Below, in pieces: positions 1-6,417 of a DNA stretch of 10,012 nt (its first letter is position 1; each line of letters starts with the position of its first letter). Made by a program: the position numbers and the translations under genes. Origin of the DNA: CAYQAJ01 sp964415245. GTDB lineage: Bacteria; Planctomycetota; Planctomycetia; Pirellulales; Pirellulaceae. The notes beneath the pieces were generated by a model. The model did not search any database and had not been told where the DNA came from. It saw only the letters and a list, made by a program, of their open reading frames with translations. The stretch lies in assembly GCA_964415245.1 (NCBI GenBank), contig CAYQAJ010000190.1, forward strand, positions 1-10,012. Direction: 5' to 3'.

Positions 1-126
1 CCCGCTGATCGCGACTACCATACCCGCTGCCGGACGGCGGCGGCCCCGAACTGCCGCTGCTTCCCCGCTGATCGCGACTACCATACCCGCTGCCGGACGG
101 CGGCGGCCCCGAACTGCCACTGCTGC
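1..126. repeat. 63-bp tandem repeat, two visible copies
   Basis: Copy 1 is 1-63 and copy 2 is 64-126. Positions 1-55 match 64-118 exactly, and only positions 56 and 62 differ over the rest. The period is 21 codons, so the repeat stays in frame within the minus-strand lipoprotein gene and encodes a Gly/Ser/Pro/Tyr/Arg-rich 21-residue unit. The near identity suggests recent duplication. The left edge cuts the array, so the total number of units is unknown. Confidence 0.9.
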
Positions 127-316
127 CAGGTTGCGACGACCCGCCACTGGCACTCGTGCCACCGGAGGGGCCGTACTGCGACGCCCCGCCGCTCGTCGAG
201 CTGCCCGTTGTGGTCGATGTGCCGCTCGCCGTCGACGCCGTCTTGTCGCTGCCACCGCAACCACCAAGGCTCGCAATCAGCCCGCCAACAATCGCTAATG
301 CAAAAGCACGACGCAT
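2..316 (-). CDS. Partial Gly/Ser/Pro-rich lipoprotein, 5' part only
   Basis: This is an open frame of 105 codons that runs off the left edge, so the C-terminus is not visible. It starts at an ATG with a good Shine-Dalgarno sequence (GAGGTG, 322-327, 5 nt upstream). The N-terminus is a lipoprotein signal peptide: Arg2-Arg3, a hydrophobic stretch of about residues 4-17, then a lipobox Leu17-Gly-Gly-Cys20. Signal peptidase II should therefore cut before Cys20 and leave a lipid-anchored protein. The mature part is low-complexity Gly, Ser, Thr and Pro. Near the edge it enters a 21-residue repeat (GSSGPPPSGSGYGSRDQRGSS), of which two copies are visible. I do not recognise a family. The composition suggests a flexible surface tether or linker, which is inference. 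The frame and the repeat period (63 bp) agree, supporting a real gene. Confidence 0.8.
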   Translation of the reverse strand, partial: MRRAFALAIVGGLIASLGGCGGSDKTASTASGTSTTTGSSTSGGASQYGPSGGTSASGGSSQPGSSGSSGPPPSGSGYGSRDQRGSSGSSGPPPSGSGYGSRDQR

Positions 317-837
317 GGTTGCACCTCATATTCCGCCGAGCGAAGAAGTGTATCTCGTGCGGCTAGAAGGTCGCAGTGCATCACATGCACCGCACGGCCC
401 GCCGCCTTGTGTCCTACTTGCGCCGCGCGACGATGGCGCGGCCCGCCCACGCTCAAACCGAGAAACGGGAACCCCTTATCAGGGCGTCATTATGCCAGAA
501 TCCTGACGCTATGTCGAGCGTTCCCGCGGTATTCTCTTTCATGGCCCCATGGACGAACCTGGGGCTTTGCGCACTTTCGTCGTGCGATGGCTCGTAACCG
601 GTTTTACCTAGCCGCCGCGGCTGTCATTGCACCAGAAAAGTAAGGGGAATGGAGTCGATTCACCGCGCACGCCCAAGGGTTGCTCCCGACACGGGAGGTG
701 CTCATAATCGGCTCATGAGGCAGTGGGGCAGGCGGTCGTCCGCGACTGGCGACTGCGTGCAGGGCGGCCCTTTTTCGCCCCTCCGAGTTCGGCCAGGTGA
801 CCCTTGATCCGAACGCCAAGCACATAGGACGCTTTTC
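317..837. other. 521-bp divergent intergenic region, no gene supported
   Basis: This lies between the divergent starts of the lipoprotein gene (-) and the dehydrogenase-type gene (+), so it must hold the promoters of both. I see no convincing -35/-10 pair, no RNA gene and no protein-like reading frame. The short open frames here have arbitrary composition and no ribosome binding site. The only local structure is weak. There is an imperfect 21-bp inverted repeat at 373-393 (9-base arms, one mismatch, 3-base centre) and a 6-bp inverted pair at 484-489/504-509. Both could be chance. Confidence 0.6.
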
Positions 838-2679
838 ATGAAGCAGACGTTCCCCTTCTGTTCGCGCCACGCGCAACGCTCGGCATCGGCCTCAATCTTT
901 GGCACGTTGCTGCTGGTCGTCATCTCTTGTGCGCTGGCGGCGGCCCAGCAGCCGATTCCCCAAGGGCAAGACAAGCCGCCCGGCCCCGCTCTCACGCCCC
1001 AGCAGGCCATCAAGAAGATGGAGGTGCCCGACGGATTCACCGTCGAGCTGGTGGCCTCGGAGCCGGACATCGTCAACCCCGTGGCCATGACGTTCGATGA
1101 GCGGGGCCGCATCTGGATCACCGAAAGCCTCGAATACCCCCGCCGCGACGCGGGACCGGGCAAGGATCGCGTCAAGGTGCTCGAAGACACCGACGGCGAC
1201 GGCAAGGCCGATCGCTTCACCGTGTTTGCCGAAGGCTTGAACATTCCCTCGGGCATCGCGGTCGGCTACGGCGGCGTGTGGGTGTCGAACTCGCCCGACA
1301 TCCTGTTCCTGCAGGACACCGACGGCGACGGTAAGGCCGATACGCGCGAGGTCGTGGTGACGGGTTTCGGCCGCGACGACACGCACGAGTTGCCGAACTC
1401 GCTCACCTGGGGCCCGGACGGTTATCTCTACGGTCTGAACGGCGTGTTCAATCAGAGCAACGTGAAGCAGAACGGCAAAGAGTTTCGCTTCACGTGCGCC
1501 CTGTTCCGGATCAATCCACGAACGCGCGAGTTCGAGCTGTTCGCCGAAGGGACGAGCAACCCGTGGGGAGTCGCCTGGGACCCCGAGGGAAGCGCGTTCG
1601 TCAGCGCCTGCGTGATCGACCACTTGTGGCACCTGACCGAGTCGGGCTACTACCTGCGGCAGGGCGGTCCGTACCCGCCGTTCACGTGGAAGATCGATTC
1701 CATCGTCGACCATGCTCATCAAAAGGCGGCGTACTGCGGCCTGCACTACTTCGACAGCGACGCTTACCCGGAAAAGTATCGCGACCGACTGTACATGGGC
1801 AACATTCACGGCAACTGCGTCAATGTCGATCGGCTCGAGCGCAACGGCTCGACCTACGCCTCCAAGGGAGAGCCCGACTTTTTGACCGCCAACGACGCCT
1901 GGTTCATGCCGGTGGTGCAAAAGACCGGCCCCGACGGCTGCCTGTACATTCTGGACTGGTACGATCGGTACCACTGCTACCAGGACGCGAATCGTGACCC
2001 GGAGGGAATCGACCGGCTCAAGGGGCGGCTGTATCGCGTGCGGTACCAGGATACGCCGCGAGCCAAACCGTTCGACCTGGCGGCCGAAACTGACGATCAA
2101 TTGATCGAGCGGCTGCACAGCCCCAACGTCTACTATCGCGATATCGCGCAGCGGCTGCTCTGCGAACGCGACAACGAATCGACGCGCGACAAGCTGGCCA
2201 AACTCGTGTTCGACGACTCTGCTCCGCGCAAAGCGCGGATGCACGCCTTGTGGTCGCTCGTCGGCACCGGCCGCTTGGAAGAACCATTCCATCTCGCACT
2301 GCTGGAGAACGACGACCCCGGCATCCGCGCGTGGGGCGTGCGGGCGGCCGGCAACTTCGGCAAGGTTTCGCCGGCGATTGTCGAGAAAGTGAAGGCGGCC
2401 GCCGGCGACGCTTCGCCCGACGTGCAGCTTCAGGTGGCCATCGCAGCGCGGAAAATCGAGGGGGTCGACGCGATTCCGCTGCTGGTCGACGTGCTGACAA
2501 AGTGCGGCGACGATGCGTTGATCCCGCACATTGTATGGCAGAATCTGCACCCGCTGTTGGAGGACCACAGCGAGCAGTTTCTGGCGCTCGCCAAAAACTA
2601 CGACCTGAAGGAAACGCCCAACCTGGCCAATATCATGCCCCGCGTTCTCGATCGCATCGTAGCCGGGAAGAAAGACTGA
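838..2679 (+). CDS. PVC-type secreted dehydrogenase-like beta-propeller protein with HEAT repeats (lacks heme domain)
   Basis: The product is 613 aa. The ATG has a Shine-Dalgarno AGGA at 826-829, 8 nt upstream. Residues 1-36 form an export signal: basic n-region, hydrophobic I20-A34, Ala-Ala-Ala36 before Gln37. Residues V28-I29-S30-C31 also fit a lipobox, so a lipoprotein is possible. Residues about 62-402 match the 'membrane-bound dehydrogenase domain' (TIGR02604-type) beta-propeller of Planctomycetes and Verrucomicrobia. It contains two calcium-loop-like DTDGDGKAD motifs (117-125, 160-168) and the family signature DWYDRYHCYQDANRDPEGID. Residues about 415-610 are HEAT-like helices. No CxxCH heme motif is present, although relatives normally continue into one. 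That missing part matches the product at 4365-6164. The enzymatic substrate is unknown. The role in extracytoplasmic redox chemistry is inferred from the family. Confidence 0.95.
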   Translation: MKQTFPFCSRHAQRSASASIFGTLLLVVISCALAAAQQPIPQGQDKPPGPALTPQQAIKKMEVPDGFTVELVASEPDIVNPVAMTFDERGRIWITESLEYPRRDAGPGKDRVKVLEDTDGDGKADRFTVFAEGLNIPSGIAVGYGGVWVSNSPDILFLQDTDGDGKADTREVVVTGFGRDDTHELPNSLTWGPDGYLYGLNGVFNQSNVKQNGKEFRFTCALFRINPRTREFELFAEGTSNPWGVAWDPEGSAFVSACVIDHLWHLTESGYYLRQGGPYPPFTWKIDSIVDHAHQKAAYCGLHYFDSDAYPEKYRDRLYMGNIHGNCVNVDRLERNGSTYASKGEPDFLTANDAWFMPVVQKTGPDGCLYILDWYDRYHCYQDANRDPEGIDRLKGRLYRVRYQDTPRAKPFDLAAETDDQLIERLHSPNVYYRDIAQRLLCERDNESTRDKLAKLVFDDSAPRKARMHALWSLVGTGRLEEPFHLALLENDDPGIRAWGVRAAGNFGKVSPAIVEKVKAAAGDASPDVQLQVAIAARKIEGVDAIPLLVDVLTKCGDDALIPHIVWQNLHPLLEDHSEQFLALAKNYDLKETPNLANIMPRVLDRIVAGKKD

Positions 2680-2680
2680 T

Positions 2681-2698
2681 CCGTTCGGCCTTTAACGG
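2681..2698. terminator. Small hairpin in the convergent gap (possible weak bidirectional terminator)
   Basis: Only 20 bp separate the stop of the + strand dehydrogenase-like gene from the stop of the - strand FAD oxidase gene. That gap contains CCGTT (2681-2685) and AACGG (2694-2698), a 5-bp stem with an 8-nt loop. There is no clear T-tract on either strand, so function as a terminator is uncertain. Its position exactly between two convergent stops is the main argument for it. Confidence 0.3.
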
Positions 2699-2699
2699 T

Positions 2700-4205
2700 T
2701 CACGGCCCGCCGTACTCCATGTAGAAGCGATTCTGAAACAGCTCGTCGGGGTCGTACTGCCGCTTCAGATCGAAGAACCGCCGCGCCTCGGGGTACGCCC
2801 GGTCGAACTGCTCTCGCGTGGCGTGCAATCGGTACGGCAAGTAATAGCTGCCGCCCAGGTCGAGTGCGGCGTCGATCAATTCGCGGGTCATAGCTTTCAT
2901 TCGCACGTCGGCGTCGGGCGTGCGCGACTGCATGAACAGCAGCACCAGCGCCAACACGTCAGTCCGGGCGTAGCGCAGTACCGTATCGGGGTCGGCGTTC
3001 ACCATCCGCACGGTCACGTTGAGCAAATTTCCCTCGTGCCGCGGAATGATCGAGCGCATTTGCTTCAAGAAAGCCTCGAATTGCTCGGGCGGCAAAAAGT
3101 ACTCGTGCAGGATGTCGGTCGTTTCTGCGCTGCGATTCTGAAACACCTCGGCGCTTTCGTTGAGCAGTTGGTTGCGCGAAAAGTAGGGGCCGCTCAGGTA
3201 CGCCTGCAAATTCTTTTCCGCGTCCCAGCGAAGCGCCTTGCCGTAATCGTCCTCGGCTGAACCGCGAAACACCGTCCGTTTGACGCTCGACAGCGCCGGC
3301 GCCGACAGCGGCGGAATCGACCCGTCGGGCGCGGGGTCGCGATAGAGCACGTTCAGGATTCCCTCGGCCAGAAAATTGTCGGGCACCACGCACAGCCGGC
3401 CGTACGCCAGACCCACGTTTTTGCGGTCGACTACCTTTTCCTCAAATCGCGCTACGAATTTGCCGGGGGACAGCACCTCCTGTTCGAGCCGGTACCGCTC
3501 GTTGGGCACGACGCGCAAATCCACGTCCAGAATTACGCCGAACAATCCGTACCCCCCGAGCACCAGCGAGAACAATTCGGCGTTCTCGTCGCGGCTGGCG
3601 CGTTGAATCGTTCCGTCGGCCGTCATGATCCGCAGTGATTCGACCGTCGACGCAATGGGCGGCCGATTCGGCTGCCAGCCGTGGCAGTTCACGCTGATCG
3701 ATCCGCCGACCGAAAAGTCGTTGTTCGACTGCATGATCGCCACCGACATCCCTCGCTCGTCGAGGTACTCGATTACCTGCGACCAACGGGCCCCGCTCTG
3801 CACGTGCAGGATGCGCTGGTCCCGGTCGAGCTGCATGTCGCACCAGGGGAGCATGTTGATCCTGATCCCCTCGGGATAGATCGTTTGCCCCCCCATGCTG
3901 TGCCGGGCGCCGGAAATCGACACGCGCAGATTCTCGCGTCGGGCCCGATCGAGCAATTCGGCCAGCTCGCGCTCGGCCCGATCTCGGTCGGTGGGCATGT
4001 CCCACACTTCGGCCACGTGCGTGGGATTGAGCCGGCTGGCATCATCGACGTAGCCCGCGGGAAGCTCCCCGACCGAGTCGACGTCGCGCCACGCGGTGCG
4101 AATCAAACGCCACGCCGGCCACGCAATCGGCAACAGCACCAGCAGCACGACGGCTGCCGCGATCCACGGCCACTTCCGCCGACGTCGCGGTTTCTCGGTC
4201 TTCAT
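2700..4205 (-). CDS. Membrane-anchored FAD-dependent oxidase (VAO/PCMH family)
   Basis: The product is 501 aa from the ATG at 4205. An in-frame TTG at 4220 would add five residues; neither start has a strong Shine-Dalgarno. A basic RRRRK cluster precedes a hydrophobic helix (about residues 12-32), which should anchor the protein with the catalytic domain outside the cytoplasm. The FAD-binding-4 (PCMH) domain follows. ISGARHSMGG (97-106) is the flavin-binding loop, and His102 sits where related oxidases bind FAD covalently. SVGGSISVNCHG (165-176) is the second conserved flavin motif. The C-terminus has YDPDELFQNRFY, typical of the substrate-domain end of sugar-lactone and alditol-type oxidases. 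The substrate is not predictable, though a sugar, alditol or lactone is a fair guess. The gene is convergent with the propeller gene and divergent from the cytochrome gene, and it separates what look like two halves of one protein. Confidence 0.92.
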   Translation of the reverse strand: MKTEKPRRRRKWPWIAAAVVLLVLLPIAWPAWRLIRTAWRDVDSVGELPAGYVDDASRLNPTHVAEVWDMPTDRDRAERELAELLDRARRENLRVSISGARHSMGGQTIYPEGIRINMLPWCDMQLDRDQRILHVQSGARWSQVIEYLDERGMSVAIMQSNNDFSVGGSISVNCHGWQPNRPPIASTVESLRIMTADGTIQRASRDENAELFSLVLGGYGLFGVILDVDLRVVPNERYRLEQEVLSPGKFVARFEEKVVDRKNVGLAYGRLCVVPDNFLAEGILNVLYRDPAPDGSIPPLSAPALSSVKRTVFRGSAEDDYGKALRWDAEKNLQAYLSGPYFSRNQLLNESAEVFQNRSAETTDILHEYFLPPEQFEAFLKQMRSIIPRHEGNLLNVTVRMVNADPDTVLRYARTDVLALVLLFMQSRTPDADVRMKAMTRELIDAALDLGGSYYLPYRLHATREQFDRAYPEARRFFDLKRQYDPDELFQNRFYMEYGGP

Positions 4206-4291
4206 GGCCAGGGAACCCAAGAGATCACTCGCAGCCGGCCGCTACGCGGGGTCGCGATCAATACGTCGAAGCGGCGCCGTCGTGCGACGCG

Positions 4292-4320
4292 CTGAACTTG
4301 CTGAGAGTCTGGTGTAAACT
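4292..4320 (+). promoter_or_regulatory. Candidate sigma-70-like promoter for the heme-domain gene
   Basis: CTGAAC (4292-4297) and TAAACT (4315-4320) are separated by 17 bp. They match the -35 consensus at 3 of 6 and the -10 consensus at 4 of 6 positions. Transcription would begin near 4327, giving a leader of about 40 nt before the ATG at 4365. This is a weak match in GC-rich DNA. It is listed because an independent promoter is needed here: the upstream gene is on the opposite strand. Confidence 0.25.
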
Positions 4321-4364
4321 GAGACCATGCCACGATCAAGTGCAGTAAGCCAGAGAGGGCATTC

Positions 4365-6164
4365 ATGCAGAGTCACCCTTCGCTCATTACGCTCGCCAGA
4401 CATTGGCGGACGACGACGGTACTTGTCTGTCTGACGGCGCTCTTGCTGTTGGCGCTGTGCGTTGGTCTCGCCGATGCCCAGGCAGCCGATCCTGCACCCG
4501 AAGAGGGCCCGCCGCAAACGGCCAAGGTCGACGTCGAACCCATCGTTTCGCTATTTGAGTTGGTCCTTCAGTCCGACGCCAAAACTGCCCGCCGGTGCCT
4601 GACCATCCTCACCGAGAAGGTGCAGACCCGCGAGCTGACGCAGGCACAGCTCGATGCGCTGCGCCCGCGGCTGGAGCCCGCCTTGCGCGACATCTTGTCC
4701 CGGGGCAACGACCATCCCTTGTACCTGGAAGCGGCGCTCTTGTCGGCAAGCTGGAAGGATCCCGCTGGCTTGGCCGCCGCCCGCGAAGTGTTCGCCTCGT
4801 CCAGCCAACAGCAACAGCGCCGCCTGCAAGCGCTTAACGCGCTCATCGCGGCGGGCGACGATTCGGTGGCGCAAACGATCGGAGGCGTGCTGGCGGATGC
4901 GAAGTCGAACCCGGCCGACTTTCGCGGCGCGGCCCTGTCGGCGCTCGGTCGACTCGACAACCCCGCCGTCGCCGAAGTGGTACTCGGCATCTACGGCGAC
5001 CTGGAAGAGGCGATGCGACCCCGGGCCATCGAGCTGTTGACGCAGCGAAGCGGCTGGAGCCGCGCGCTATTGAACGCAATTGGCGAGGGAAAGGTGCCCG
5101 CCTCGGCGCTCAACAAGAACCAGGTGGCGCGACTCCTGGCCAGCACGGACAGCGACCTCGTCGAGCTGGTCACCGCCCGTTGGGGAACGCTGCGCACCGA
5201 GCGCAACCCCGAGCGCGAGCAAATGATCGCCTCGATGCGTCGCCTCGTACGCGAGGGAACCGGCGACCCGCATCGCGGCAAGGTGGCGTTTCACAAAGTG
5301 TGCGGCCAATGCCACAAAATCTACGGCGAGGGGCAGGAAGTAGGTCCCGATATCACGTCGAATGGCCGCGCCTCGCTCGATCAGCTCCTCTCGAACGTGT
5401 TTGACCCCAACCTGGTGATCGGCGCCGCGTATCAGAGTTACACGCTGGTCACCGCCGACGGCCGCGTACTCAACGGCCTCTTGGTTGAGGACAGCCCGCA
5501 GCGGGTCGTCCTCAAAATGCAGGGGGGCAAGGTCGAAACGATTGCCCGCGACGACGTCGACCTTCTTCGCGCCAGCCCCCTTTCGCTCATGCCCGAGGAC
5601 GTGGAGAAACAGCTCACCGAAACCGAGCTGGCCGATCTGTTGGCATTCTTGGTGCTCGATCGCTTGCCCGACGATCCGTCGGCGCGGCTGTTGCCGGGCA
5701 CGCGCCAGGTCCAGCCGCGGCAAAGCGAGAACCCCGACGAATTCGGCGACATCGTAGGTTGGGTGGCGCCGGGGTTTTCTATCTCCGCGTCGGGCGAAGG
5801 GGGCGTGGCGCTCTTGGCCCAACACATGGGCCGCCCCGAAGTGGTCCGCACGCACCCCATCAGCCGCGAAGCGCCGTGCGTGCTGACTCGCTCCGTCGAA
5901 GTCCCGGCCGAGGGCAGCACTTACCTGCTTTTGGAAGTCGCGCACCACGAGCAAGGCGACTGGCGGCTGATCGTGCGAGCCGACGGCGAGTCGCTATACT
6001 CCGGCATGATCAGCAAAGAGACGACCGTCGACGGCTGGGCCAAGGTGCGCATCGACCTGACTCCGCTCGCCGGCAAAACCGTGAAGCTGGAACTCTTGAA
6101 CCAGGCCAACGATTGGTTCTACGAGTTCGGCTACTGGGGCCGCGTCGAAATGGTGTCGGAGTAG
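4365..6164 (+). CDS. Secreted HEAT-repeat / c-type heme (CxxCH) protein, PVC type, with C-terminal beta-sandwich-like domain
   Basis: The product is 599 aa. The ATG has a purine-rich Shine-Dalgarno (GAGAGGG, 4353-4359) 5 nt upstream. Residues 1 to about 38 are a signal peptide: Arg12/Arg15, hydrophobic 17-35, cleavage near ADA38 or AQAA41. A Pro/Glu-rich linker (42-58) follows, then HEAT-like helices (about 60-300). Next comes the planctomycete heme-binding domain (TIGR02603-type, about 300-435). Its heme-attachment motif is Cys313-Gly-Gln-Cys316-His317, and Met409 in SLMPED is a likely sixth iron ligand. Residues about 465-599 look like a galactose-binding/NPCBM-type beta-sandwich. In relatives as I know them the helical and heme parts are fused behind a propeller and HEAT region, which here is a separate gene at 838-2679. 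Likely role: extracytoplasmic electron acceptor or carrier for the propeller protein. The partner assignment is inference. Confidence 0.95.
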   Translation: MQSHPSLITLARHWRTTTVLVCLTALLLLALCVGLADAQAADPAPEEGPPQTAKVDVEPIVSLFELVLQSDAKTARRCLTILTEKVQTRELTQAQLDALRPRLEPALRDILSRGNDHPLYLEAALLSASWKDPAGLAAAREVFASSSQQQQRRLQALNALIAAGDDSVAQTIGGVLADAKSNPADFRGAALSALGRLDNPAVAEVVLGIYGDLEEAMRPRAIELLTQRSGWSRALLNAIGEGKVPASALNKNQVARLLASTDSDLVELVTARWGTLRTERNPEREQMIASMRRLVREGTGDPHRGKVAFHKVCGQCHKIYGEGQEVGPDITSNGRASLDQLLSNVFDPNLVIGAAYQSYTLVTADGRVLNGLLVEDSPQRVVLKMQGGKVETIARDDVDLLRASPLSLMPEDVEKQLTETELADLLAFLVLDRLPDDPSARLLPGTRQVQPRQSENPDEFGDIVGWVAPGFSISASGEGGVALLAQHMGRPEVVRTHPISREAPCVLTRSVEVPAEGSTYLLLEVAHHEQGDWRLIVRADGESLYSGMISKETTVDGWAKVRIDLTPLAGKTVKLELLNQANDWFYEFGYWGRVEMVSE

Positions 6165-6200
6165 GGCCGAGGCGCAGATCTCATGTGGCCAATGTTCAGC

Positions 6201-6253
6201 GTATGCCGAAGGCATACCACAACAGAGCCCAGGGTCGCGATGCGCACCCTGGG
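6201..6253. repeat. Two-hairpin palindromic repeat, copy 1
   Basis: Hairpin A (6201-6217) is a perfect 7-bp stem GTATGCC/GGCATAC with loop GAA. A 9-nt linker, CACAACAGA, follows. Hairpin B begins at CCCAGGGT (6228-6235) and pairs with ACCCTGGG (6246-6253). Inside, after one bulged C, is a further GCG/CGC stem with loop ATG. G6227 and C6254 extend the outer stem to 9 bp. It lies between the convergent ends of the heme-domain gene and the small membrane-protein gene. It could act as a transcript end or mRNA stabiliser, or be a dispersed REP-like element. There is no T-tract. Confidence 0.9.
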
Positions 6254-6322
6254 CATCCGGCGCCGCGTCGAGGTAGTGTCGGAGTAGGACGTGGCGCATA
6301 TCAAAAACGACGGACCCTCCTC

Positions 6323-6375
6323 GTATGCCAACGGCATACCACAACAGAGCCCAGGGTCGCGCAGCGCACCCTGGG
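6323..6375. repeat. Two-hairpin palindromic repeat, copy 2
   Basis: This has the same organisation as the copy 122 bp upstream. Hairpin A has identical GTATGCC/GGCATAC arms with loop AAC, the CACAACAGA linker is identical, and hairpin B has identical CCCAGGGT/ACCCTGGG and GCG/CGC arms with loop CAG. The only four differences from copy 1 fall in the two three-base loops; every stem and linker base is unchanged. The outermost pair that extends hairpin B in copy 1 is here G-T. Confidence 0.9.
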
Positions 6376-6403
6376 TAACGGGATCATTCCATAACCCAAG
6401 CAA

Positions 6404-6416
6404 ACCCCGTAGGGGT
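6404..6416 (-). terminator. Probable terminator of the small membrane-protein gene
   Basis: Read on the minus strand, the TAA stop at 6420-6418 is followed directly by a hairpin ACCCC-TAC-GGGGT, a 5-bp GC-rich stem with a 3-nt loop. A T-rich run, TTGCTT, then follows. The position right after the stop and the T-rich tail fit a short intrinsic terminator for the minus-strand genes. The stem is short, so the strength is uncertain. Confidence 0.5.
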
Positions 6417-6417
6417 C

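Larger units (their letters stand above)
6140..6375. repeat. Tandem duplication (122-123 bp unit) including the 3' end of the heme-domain gene
   Basis: Unit 1 begins inside the coding sequence at 6140 and unit 2 begins at 6263. Positions 6140-6164, the last codons and TAG stop, match 6263-6287 at 22 of 25 bases (offset 123). The next stretch is partly matched (6171-6180 against 6293-6302, two differences, offset 122). The middle, about 20 bases, is not alike. The units then match again over the two-hairpin repeats (6201-6253 against 6323-6375, 49 of 53). The duplicated coding tail reads RVEMVSE-stop in the gene and RVEVVSE-stop in the copy, in the same frame, beyond the true stop. Confidence 0.85.

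Noticed and set aside
373..393. Imperfect 21-bp inverted repeat as an operator
   Set aside because: The arms are 9 bases with one mismatch. An inverted repeat of this quality is expected by chance about once in a window this size, and no regulator gene is nearby.
892..2568. Long open frame of 558 codons on the minus strand opposite the propeller gene
   Set aside because: The + strand frame encodes unmistakable conserved family motifs. The antisense frame is a by-product of GC-rich codon use, has no recognisable domain and begins without a ribosome binding site.
2250..3260. Open frame of 336 codons on the plus strand bridging the propeller and FAD-oxidase genes
   Set aside because: It overlaps two well supported genes in other frames, and its product is Arg/Gly-rich with no domain-like pattern. 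It crosses the convergent gap only because no stop happens to fall there.
5067..5954. Open frame of 295 codons on the minus strand opposite the heme-domain gene
   Set aside because: It is antisense to the conserved CxxCH domain and has no recognisable motifs, so it is a shadow of GC-biased codons.
6140..6287. Attachment-site duplication from an integrated element (25-bp direct repeats at a gene's 3' end)
   Set aside because: The enclosed segment is only about 98 bp with no integrase, and the adjoining hairpin repeat is duplicated too. A local tandem duplication explains it better.
6201..6375. CRISPR array
   Set aside because: There are only two repeat copies, each 53 bp with two internal hairpins, spaced by one non-uniform interval that contains a gene-tail fragment. 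There are no cas genes.
5994..6403. Minus-strand frames with repeated phrases such as RDPGLCCGMP across the hairpin repeats
   Set aside because: The repeated phrases are translations of the palindromic DNA repeat. They appear in different frames and have no ribosome binding site. Such frames are easily mis-annotated as small hypothetical proteins.
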